A stretch of 9,778 nucleotides of DNA from Myxococcaceae bacterium (GTDB lineage Bacteria > Myxococcota > Myxococcia > Myxococcales > Myxococcaceae). The stretch is taken from assembly GCA_018262385.1 (NCBI GenBank), contig JAGSPQ010000216.1, forward strand, positions 1-9,778, in the 5' to 3' direction. Positions 1-4,868 of the stretch are shown here, one piece after another (position 1 is the first letter of the stretch; the number at the start of each line of letters is the position of its first letter). The translations under genes were made by a program, and so were the position numbers. The notes beneath the pieces were generated by a model that did not search any database, had not been told where the DNA came from, and saw nothing but the letters and a program-made list of their open reading frames with translations.

Positions 1-321
1 AAGGCCAAGCCGCCGCCCGAGAAGCCGGCCGAGAAGACCACCGTCGCGGCGGTCACCGGCGGGGGCTACGGCGCCTACGCCCAGATGCGCGACGCGATCG
101 AGAAGCGGATCACCGACGACCCGACGCTGCTGAAGCGGACCTCGGGCCTGCTCGACCTGTACACCGCCTACGAGACCGACGTGTTCGAGATCGAGGCGAA
201 GTACCAGAAGGACACCGCCAAGAAGCCGGCCCAGACCAGGGTCTACGCCCGCCTGCGCGACGCCGAGCTCTACGAGAAGACCGAAAAGCGGGTGAAAGAG
301 ATCTACGGAAAGCTGAAGTAG
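1..321 (+). CDS. C-terminal part of an unrecognised Lys/Glu/Pro-rich protein (5' truncated)
   Basis: The reading frame is open from base 1 and ends with TAG at 319-321, so at least 106 residues of a longer protein are present and the start lies upstream of the window. An internal ATG at 85 exists, but the frame continues upstream with the same composition, so I do not take it as the start. The first ~13 residues are a Lys/Pro/Glu-rich linker, followed by a Gly/Tyr-rich turn (GGGYGAYAQM) and then about 75 residues that look almost entirely alpha-helical and highly charged (several ExxxKR and KxxxE patterns). No cysteines, transmembrane segment or catalytic motif is visible. I do not recognise the family. 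The following gene starts 33 nt downstream on the same strand, so co-transcription is possible. Confidence 0.8.
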   Translation, partial: KAKPPPEKPAEKTTVAAVTGGGYGAYAQMRDAIEKRITDDPTLLKRTSGLLDLYTAYETDVFEIEAKYQKDTAKKPAQTRVYARLRDAELYEKTEKRVKEIYGKLK

Positions 322-354
322 ATCCTTTTCCAGAGCAGGGCGTTTGAGCGCTTC

Positions 355-2244
355 ATGCGCCCTCGCCCTGTGATTGCCGCTCTTTGCTTTGCCCTGTCTG
401 GCCCCGCCTTCGGGGCCGCTCCCGCTCCCGCTCCCGCTCCCGCTCCCGCTGCGCTGAAGTGCGAGCTGGCACCCTCCCCGGCCAGCGCCGCGCGGGGGGA
501 CGCCAGGAGCCGGGAAGCGGCCCACAAGGGGCTGACGTTCCTCTCCAAGGCGAGCCAGGCCTGGACCAAGCAGAACAACTGCTTCGGCTGCCACGTCCAG
601 GCGGTGACGCTCGAGGCGCTGACGGTGGGGAAGAAGCACCAGTACGACATCGCCCCGGGGGACATCGAGGCGATGGTGAAGGCGCTCAAGCTCGGCGTCA
701 CCGCCGGCGGGCGGGTCACCGGGGTGGCGTTCGAGGGCTCCGCCTGGGCGAAGTACGACCAGCTCGTCAGCGAGCGCGAGATGGACCAGTTGCTCAAGTA
801 CGCCAAGGAGCTCACCGGGATGCAGGCGCAGGACGGCTCGATCCCCGACGACGACGCCCGGCTGCCGGTCACCGGCGGCACGATGCAGACCACCTTCCAG
901 GCCGCGCAGACCTGGCGCCAGGCGTTCGCGCGCACCGCCGACGAGAAGTGGCTGCCGCCGCTGCGAAAGGCCGAGGCGTTCCTCTCCAGCCAGAGCGCGA
1001 AGTGGAGCACCACCGGCACGAAGGTCTACCTGCAGGACGTGAACTTCGCGCTGCTCGGGCTGGTCTCGTCGGGGGTGAGCCGCAACGAGGCGGCGTCCCT
1101 GCGCCTGCAGCGGATGCTGCTCGAGCGGCAGAACGCCGATGGCGGCTGGGGCCTCGACAAGCAGAAGAGCGACGCCTTCGCCACCGGGCAGACGGTGTAC
1201 GCGCTGAAGATGGCGGGCTACTCCGACGACGACGCCGCGGTGAGCAAGGGAATGAAGTACCTGATCGCCGCCCAGGACAAGTCGGGCGCGTGGCGGACCT
1301 ACAACAGCGGGCAGGGTGGGGCGGAGAAGGCCGAGTCGATGTGGGCGGTGCTCGGCCTGGTCACCGTCGACGTCGCGAGCGTGGCGGTGAAGGGCCTGGC
1401 GGACGGCCAGCACGTCGCGCCGAAGATGCCGCTGAAGATCACCGCGGTCGACAACCAGGGCGGAGGGATCGGAAGGCTCGAGATCAAGGTCGACGATCTG
1501 AGCGTGAAGGTGGCGTGCGGCGCCAGCCTCGATCACGCCCTCGACACCGAGAAGCTGAGCAAGGGCAAGCACGTGATCGAGGTGATCGCGCAGAACGGGA
1601 AGGGCAAAGAGAGCCGCCGCCGCTACGAGGTCTACGCCGGCGACGTGTTCCTCACCGACGTCGGAGCGCAGTTCGACGAGCGCAAGCAGCAGACCGTGGT
1701 GTCGCTGCGGAACATCGCTCCGGACTCCGAGAAGGACGGCGCGATCGAGCTCGAGGTGTGGAGCGTGAGCCAGACCGCCGACGCTGCCCCGAAGGCGAAG
1801 GTCTTCTCGACCTCGCGCAAGGGCGAGCCGGGCGGGCTGTCGTTCGAGTGGAACGGCAAGGGCACCGACGGCAAGGCGCTGCCGCGGGGACGCTACGTGG
1901 CCAAGCTGGCCTTCAAGGACGCGGCGGGGAAGGTGCGGCAGAACGAGAGCGCGCTGTTCTTCCACGACAGCGAAGACGCCCAGGCCCGACAGTTCGGCCA
2001 GGTCGAGGGGCAGATCTCGACCAAGGGCGGCGGGCTGTCGAGCAACACCGAGATGGAGCTGGTGGACGAGCTGGGCAACGTGGTCCAGCGCACCCGCACC
2101 ACCGACCAGGGCAACTACCGGTTCAAGAACGTGAACCAGGGCAAGTACAAGGTCCGCGCGAAGAAGGACGGCTTCGGCGCGGCGGAGAGCACGGTCGACT
2201 CCGCTCCCAACGCGGCGCCGGCGAAGGCGAGCATGGCGCTGTGA
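355..2244 (+). CDS. Exported CxxCH-containing toroid-repeat protein with Ig-like and carboxypeptidase-regulatory-like domains
   Basis: This is a 629-residue protein with a Sec signal peptide (basic MRPRP, hydrophobic core to ~20, predicted cleavage near AFG-A) and an A(PA)5 linker at ~22-33. A single CFGCH motif (C76, C79, H80) fits covalent c-type haem attachment in the periplasm. Residues ~100-340 carry repeats typical of prenyltransferase/squalene-oxidase alpha-alpha toroids (QAQDGSIPDD at 157-166, RQNADGGWGLD at 258-268, AAQDKSGAWR at 305-314). No convincing cyclase DxDD active-site context is present, so a binding or structural role is more likely than terpene cyclisation. Residues ~342-430 look like an Ig-type beta domain. 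Residues ~430-525 look like a FlgD-like Ig domain (FEWNGKGTDGKALPRGRYVAKL). Residues 547-610 look like a carboxypeptidase-regulatory/SpaA-type domain (DQGNYRFKNVNQGKYKVRAKKDGF class). The ribosome-binding site is weak. The start is chosen because it gives a complete signal peptide. The substrate is unknown. Confidence 0.88.
   Translation: MRPRPVIAALCFALSGPAFGAAPAPAPAPAPAALKCELAPSPASAARGDARSREAAHKGLTFLSKASQAWTKQNNCFGCHVQAVTLEALTVGKKHQYDIAPGDIEAMVKALKLGVTAGGRVTGVAFEGSAWAKYDQLVSEREMDQLLKYAKELTGMQAQDGSIPDDDARLPVTGGTMQTTFQAAQTWRQAFARTADEKWLPPLRKAEAFLSSQSAKWSTTGTKVYLQDVNFALLGLVSSGVSRNEAASLRLQRMLLERQNADGGWGLDKQKSDAFATGQTVYALKMAGYSDDDAAVSKGMKYLIAAQDKSGAWRTYNSGQGGAEKAESMWAVLGLVTVDVASVAVKGLADGQHVAPKMPLKITAVDNQGGGIGRLEIKVDDLSVKVACGASLDHALDTEKLSKGKHVIEVIAQNGKGKESRRRYEVYAGDVFLTDVGAQFDERKQQTVVSLRNIAPDSEKDGAIELEVWSVSQTADAAPKAKVFSTSRKGEPGGLSFEWNGKGTDGKALPRGRYVAKLAFKDAAGKVRQNESALFFHDSEDAQARQFGQVEGQISTKGGGLSSNTEMELVDELGNVVQRTRTTDQGNYRFKNVNQGKYKVRAKKDGFGAAESTVDSAPNAAPAKASMAL
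418..450 (+). repeat. In-frame GCTCCC hexanucleotide repeat
   Basis: Five perfect tandem copies of GCTCCC plus a final GCT encode the Ala-Pro linker directly after the signal peptide of the toroid protein. The unit is six bases long, so slippage would change linker length by Ala-Pro pairs without changing frame. The uniform GCT/CCC codon choice differs from the GCC/GCG and CCG preferred elsewhere in the gene, which supports recent expansion. Confidence 0.9.
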
Positions 2245-2254
2245 GGGACGGCGG

Positions 2255-2509
2255 CTACTTCGTCAGCCGATCGACGAGGGCGACGTAGGACGTCATCGCC
2301 GCGTCCTTGCCGACTCCCTTCTTCTTGGTCCACGCGTCGAACTTCGCGCGGCCCTTGAAGTCCATCATCCCGGGGCGCGAACCGGAGACGTCGCCCACCG
2401 TCGCCTGCTTGAAGAGCGCGTAGAGCTCGAGCAGCTCGTCGTTGGAGGGAGCCTCGGTGAGCGTCTTCACCCGCTTCTGCGCATCCTCGAACATCTCGGT
2501 CGGAGTCAT
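2255..2509 (-). CDS. Acyl-CoA-binding protein (ACBP family)
   Basis: This 84-residue protein matches the whole length of the acyl-CoA-binding protein family (usually ~86-90 residues), a soluble cytoplasmic four-helix protein that binds long-chain acyl-CoA esters and buffers or transports them. Diagnostic pieces are LYALFKQATVGDV (residues ~29-41, the helix-2 Tyr/Lys signature), SRPGMMDFKGRAKFDAW (~43-59) and the final helix with ATG-initiated frame ending in VALVDRLTK. The YxxxKQATxGD and KxxAKxDAW spacing is as in eukaryotic ACBP, with Phe replacing the usual first Trp of the WDAW block. The start is ATG at 2509. No Shine-Dalgarno is visible upstream. The gene converges on the toroid gene (10 bp apart) and diverges from the FKBP gene (38 bp between starts). 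ACBPs are widespread in eukaryotes and patchy in bacteria. Confidence 0.93.
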   Translation of the reverse strand: MTPTEMFEDAQKRVKTLTEAPSNDELLELYALFKQATVGDVSGSRPGMMDFKGRAKFDAWTKKKGVGKDAAMTSYVALVDRLTK

Positions 2510-2547
2510 GGGCGCGGAAACGTACTGCGCGGGACTACAGTCGTCGC
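2510..2547. promoter_or_regulatory. 38-bp divergent start-to-start region between ACBP and FKBP genes
   Basis: Only 38 bases separate the two start codons, so both promoters must lie here or overlap the neighbouring coding sequences. Neither gene has a recognisable Shine-Dalgarno. A TACAGT hexamer at 2536-2541 could be a -10 element for the plus-strand FKBP gene. It would place the transcript start at or next to the GTG codon at 2548, giving a leaderless message. A GACT-AC-AGTC inverted repeat (2533-2542) overlaps it. No good -35 is visible. The promoter assignment is an inference. Confidence 0.3.
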
Positions 2548-2967
2548 GTGCGAATCACTCTGGCGATCTCGATCGGGTTGTTGCTGGCCGGCTGCAAGCG
2601 GCCTCCTGCTCCGGCCGGCCCGCCGCAGGCGCCGGTGACGCGGGCCAGCGGGCTCATCACCCAGGTGCTGAAGGCGGGCGACGGGGACGAGGCGAAGCAG
2701 GGCGACAAGGTCAGCGTCCACTACGTCGGCACGCTGCGGGACGGCACTCCCTTCGACAGCTCGCGAGACCGGGACGCGCCCTTCTCGTTCTGGGTCGGCG
2801 AGCAGCAGGTCATCGCGGGCTGGGACGAAGGGATCCTGGGGATGCGGGAAGGTGAGCTGAGGCGGCTCACCATCCCTCCCGGCCTCGCGTACGGCAGCGA
2901 CGCGAAGCCCGGGATTCCTGCCAACTCGACGCTGCTGTTCGACGTCGAGCTGCTCGACGTTCGCTAG
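2548..2967 (+). CDS. FKBP-type peptidyl-prolyl cis-trans isomerase lipoprotein
   Basis: This 139-residue protein starts at GTG. Residues 1-16 form a lipoprotein signal with lipobox L13-A14-G15-C16, then a Pro/Ala linker to ~31, then one compact FKBP domain (33-139) of about the usual ~107 residues. Nearly all FKBP12 pocket residues can be aligned: Y59 (VHYVG), F69 and D70 (PFDSS), F79 and F81, V88-I89 (QQVIAGW), W92, Y115 (GLAYGS) and F131 (LLFDVELL). It should therefore be an active prolyl isomerase assisting folding of exported proteins, anchored by lipid in the envelope. The +2 residue is Lys, not Asp, which argues against inner-membrane retention by the enterobacterial rule. The stop is 8 nt from the stop of the convergent cysteine-rich lipoprotein gene. 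Many exported disulfide-rich proteins are encoded next to it, which suits a folding role. Confidence 0.95.
   Translation: MRITLAISIGLLLAGCKRPPAPAGPPQAPVTRASGLITQVLKAGDGDEAKQGDKVSVHYVGTLRDGTPFDSSRDRDAPFSFWVGEQQVIAGWDEGILGMREGELRRLTIPPGLAYGSDAKPGIPANSTLLFDVELLDVR
2941..2961 (+). terminator. Perfect 9-bp inverted repeat at the 3' end of the FKBP gene (possible terminator)
   Basis: ACGTCGAGC (2942-2950), one base, then GCTCGACGT (2952-2960) form a perfect inverted repeat inside the last codons, just before the convergent gene. A G-U pair could extend it by one. No T-rich tract follows closely (only CTTT at 2973-2976), and the repeat encodes D-V-E-L-L-D-V, a common FKBP end, so the symmetry may come from coding. 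It could act on both converging transcripts. Confidence 0.25.
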
Positions 2968-2975
2968 AAGAGCTT

Positions 2976-3689
2976 TCAGCGAATCGGGGGCTGCGCCGGC
3001 TGGGGCGGGGGAGTCGTCCCTCCGACCACCGACACGCAGCGCGACGTGCCGGGGCAGGGCAGGCAGCCGCCCTTGCCGTCGTCCTCGCAGACCAGCGAGC
3101 AGTAGGAGCTCTCGATCATGCAGCCCGGGCTGGCGGTGCACTGATCGATGCTGCGCAGCTCGCAGGTGGTGCTCGGGCGGGTCACGCAGCGGGCCTGGGG
3201 CGTCGCGCAGGGAGGGCAGGTGCTGCCCGGCATGCAGGCGACCTCGCACACCGCGCCGTACTCGAGCTGGCACGACGGGTTCGCGGTGCAGCTGCTGACC
3301 GGGGTCGACTCGCAGCCGGGGGCAACCTTGTTCACGCACACCTGGGTCGAGGTGCAGCCGCCACCACCGCCGCCACCCGGGCCGATGCAGTCGGCCGAAG
3401 GGGGCTCGCTCGGATCCGTCTCGTTCGACGGCGACTTGAGGCCCGCTTCAGCGCTGCACACGGTGACCGTCTGCACTTCGCAGGCAGGGATGCTCGCGCA
3501 GGAATTGTCCTGGCAGATGGCGAGACAGGCGAGCTCCTGGCCCTGACAGCCCGGGGTCAGCTCGCAGAAGAAGCGATCGATGCCCTCGCACTGGGCGACC
3601 AGCCCGTCGTGGTTCTTGTCCCACGCCTTGCTCTCGACGCCGCATCCCGCCGCCACCACCACCAACGACATCACCCAGATGTTTCGCAT
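2976..3689 (-). CDS. Cysteine-rich lipoprotein with EF-hand-like loop and three eight-cysteine repeats
   Basis: This 237-residue protein has a lipoprotein signal (hydrophobic WVMSLVVVAAG then C16). Directly after it, residues 24-35 read DKNHDGLVAQCE, which has every ligand position of a 12-residue EF-hand loop (D1, N3, D5, G6, hydrophobic 8, E12). There are 27 further cysteines. They fall into three arrays with closely matching spacing: C34-C78, C126-C168 and C176-C218 (starting +8, +6, +7/8, +4). A Gly7 run (105-111) separates the first array from the other two, and the C-terminus is Pro-rich. The high and regular cysteine content implies a disulfide-bonded extracytoplasmic protein at the outer surface. 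The function is unknown. The start ATG at 3689 is supported by GGGAGA eight bases upstream, and a sigma-54-like element lies at -12/-24 of the inferred transcript start. Confidence 0.85.
   Translation of the reverse strand: MRNIWVMSLVVVAAGCGVESKAWDKNHDGLVAQCEGIDRFFCELTPGCQGQELACLAICQDNSCASIPACEVQTVTVCSAEAGLKSPSNETDPSEPPSADCIGPGGGGGGGCTSTQVCVNKVAPGCESTPVSSCTANPSCQLEYGAVCEVACMPGSTCPPCATPQARCVTRPSTTCELRSIDQCTASPGCMIESSYCSLVCEDDGKGGCLPCPGTSRCVSVVGGTTPPPQPAQPPIR
3036..3590 (-). repeat. Three eight-cysteine repeats within the lipoprotein gene
   Basis: Cysteine spacings are 8,6,7,4,5,6,8 (C34-C78), 8,6,8,4,6,3,7 (C126-C168) and 8,6,7,4,8,3,6 (C176-C218). The last two also share words such as SSCTANPSC / DQCTASPGC and CPPC / CLPC. 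They are adjacent, with a seven-residue gap between C168 and C176. The pattern supports internal duplication of a ~43-residue disulfide module, with the first copy more diverged. Confidence 0.75.
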
Positions 3690-3697
3690 TTGGTTCG

Positions 3698-3703
3698 TCT
3701 CCC
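3698..3703 (-). promoter_or_regulatory. Shine-Dalgarno for the cysteine-rich lipoprotein
   Basis: GGGAGA on the minus strand (TCTCCC on plus) sits eight bases before the ATG at 3689. It is one of the better ribosome-binding sites in the window and fixes that start. Confidence 0.7.
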
Positions 3704-3727
3704 TGTCCGGCCGTTGCGACCGGCACA

Positions 3728-3744
3728 GTGCAGGTGGGGTGCCG
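3728..3744 (-). promoter_or_regulatory. Candidate sigma-54 (RpoN) promoter of the cysteine-rich lipoprotein gene
   Basis: The minus strand reads CGGCAC-CCCAC-CTGCA. Against the sigma-54 consensus TGGCAC-N5-TTGCA it matches 9 of 11 defined positions, and the invariant GG and GC are separated by exactly 10 bases. Transcription would begin near 3718, leaving a ~29-nt leader that contains the GGGAGA ribosome-binding site. The -24 half is also one arm of a 6-bp inverted repeat (CGGCAC at 3721-3726, GTGCCG at 3739-3744). Such a match can arise by chance in GC-rich DNA, but its position and leader length fit well. An enhancer-binding activator would be required. I see no clear upstream activator site. 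Confidence 0.5.
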
Positions 3745-3816
3745 ACCGGCTTTCCCAGTAGCCACGCGTGGTTGGGCGGTGCGGCGGCCCCGCTTGCTCA
3801 GAGATTCGTGGGGCGG

Positions 3817-3841
3817 CTCGCCAGACTTCTGAAAGGGCGAG
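3817..3841 (-). terminator. Hairpin just downstream of the minus-strand exported-protein gene
   Basis: CTCGCC (3817-3822) and GGCGAG (3836-3841) form a perfect 6-bp stem with a 13-nt loop, beginning one base after the stop codon at 3843-3845. No U-run follows on the minus strand, so it is not a classic intrinsic terminator. It may stabilise the 3' end or act with Rho. Confidence 0.3.
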
Positions 3842-3842
3842 G

Positions 3843-4772
3843 CTACTTGCCGAGCTTGAACAGCCCGTTGCACACCGGTTCGTCGATCGCGCCCCGGGGG
3901 GCATTGGAACAGACGACCAGGTAGTGCCGATCTTCGAACTTCAGCTTCCCCGCCAGCGAGCTGGCCTGCGCCTGGGCTTTGCACTCGGCGAGGATGCACT
4001 GGGCGGCCAGGCCGGCGACGGTGCACGGCGGCTGGGTGAAGGTGAACTCGCAGGGCGAGCCTCTGGCTCCTTCTTCCAGCGAGCGGCGGTACTGCGCGAG
4101 GTCGGGCTCCTTCGCCAGCGGGGCCCAGGTGAGGGTGGCGCTCGACTCGCACGAGATCGTCACCCGCTTCGAGGCGCCGGCCGCCGGCTCGACCGCGCAG
4201 CCGGTTGGGATCTTCAGCGTCTTTCCCAGCAGCACCGGAGCGGGGGAGAACCACGCCGCTCCCTCGGTGAGCACGAAGGCCGCCGGCGCGCCCACCTCGG
4301 CCAGCCAACCCTTCGCGTCTCCCTCGCGGATGCCGAGCACGACGCGGACCCGCGCTCCGGGCAGCAGCTGGGTCAGCAGCAGCCCCGCGTAGAGCACGCG
4401 GCCCTGGCTGGCGACGGTGAACTCGGCGCCGGAGACCGATCGGCCATCGAGCGAGATCGCCCGGGGGGTGACCTTCGGGTCGCCGGTGGGCCCGGCGTGG
4501 ACGTAGTTCCACAGCAGCGCCTCCCAGCCCTTGCTGGCGGGGCGAGGCGTGCCTGGCTCGAGGACTCGCCGCAGCCCCTTCACCACCGCGTCATCCGACC
4601 CGCTGCCTTCGGCGAGGAGGATCGTGACCGGCTCGTTCACCACCAGGATCTGATCTCTGGCGGGCGAGGCCTCGAGATGGCTCTTCGAAAACCAGGCAGT
4701 GGCCTGAGGGCCCGAGAGCTTCTCCAGCGCCAGCGGCTGGGCGAGCAACGTCCAGAGGATGATCGCCCCCAT
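3843..4772 (-). CDS. Predicted exported protein of unknown function with eight C-terminal-half cysteines
   Basis: This 309-residue protein starts at ATG 4772 (AAGG about nine bases upstream) with a short hydrophobic leader (GAIILWTLLAQPLA) that could be cleaved after PLA. The n-region lacks Lys/Arg, and no better upstream start exists in the frame. Residues ~35-180 look beta-rich and include a hydrophobic block (VLYAGLLLTQLLPGARVRVVLGI, ~126-148). All eight cysteines lie in the C-terminal half (192, 208, 241, 250, 259, 264, 288, 301), an even number consistent with four disulfides. I do not recognise the family. A distant relation to Myxococcus-type paralogous secreted families such as DUF2381 was considered but is not supported. 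The minus-strand frame stays open far upstream (to 6458) through the phospholipase D gene; that extension is a GC artefact. The gene is divergent from the phospholipase D operon, 96 bp apart. Confidence 0.75.
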   Translation of the reverse strand: MGAIILWTLLAQPLALEKLSGPQATAWFSKSHLEASPARDQILVVNEPVTILLAEGSGSDDAVVKGLRRVLEPGTPRPASKGWEALLWNYVHAGPTGDPKVTPRAISLDGRSVSGAEFTVASQGRVLYAGLLLTQLLPGARVRVVLGIREGDAKGWLAEVGAPAAFVLTEGAAWFSPAPVLLGKTLKIPTGCAVEPAAGASKRVTISCESSATLTWAPLAKEPDLAQYRRSLEEGARGSPCEFTFTQPPCTVAGLAAQCILAECKAQAQASSLAGKLKFEDRHYLVVCSNAPRGAIDEPVCNGLFKLGK

Positions 4773-4868
4773 GGGCCTCGACCTTAGACGCGCATTCTTT
4801 TCGTGGCGAGAATCACCCGTTGTCGAACCGTGGTCTGGCGACAGCGCGGCCGATAGTGACTCGATCAA

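Larger units (their letters stand above)
3690..3842. other. 153-bp intergenic region between two minus-strand genes
   Basis: This is the longest non-coding stretch in the window. It holds, in minus-strand order, a hairpin just after the stop of the upstream gene, the sigma-54-like element and the ribosome-binding site of the downstream lipoprotein gene. I see no additional gene in it. Its presence argues that the two minus-strand genes are separately transcribed. Confidence 0.6.

Noticed and set aside
338..354. GG-N10-GC pattern before the toroid gene as a sigma-54 site
   Set aside because: The flanking bases do not match TGGCAC or TTGCA, and the implied transcript start would fall inside the coding sequence.
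1020..1400. Functional squalene-hopene cyclase
   Set aside because: QxxxGxW-like repeats are present but few, the protein is exported, and no DxDDTA-type catalytic motif is seen. The PDDD at residues 164-167 is not in that context.
2252..2269. CGGCT / AGCCG hairpin at the toroid / ACBP convergent junction
   Set aside because: Only 5 bp with an 8-nt loop and no T-run, and it overlaps the ACBP coding end. Not strong enough to call a terminator.
384..2288. 634-codon plus-strand open frame overlapping the toroid gene
   Set aside because: Arg/Gly/Ala-rich composition without motifs. The other frame has a signal peptide, CxxCH and recognisable domains.
4773..4868. Sigma-70 or sigma-54 promoters in the divergent region before the PLD operon
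   Set aside because: Candidate hexamers have wrong spacing (TTGTCG to GATAGT is 26 bp), and the GG-N10-GC matches lack the conserved flanks. A promoter is expected here but cannot be placed.
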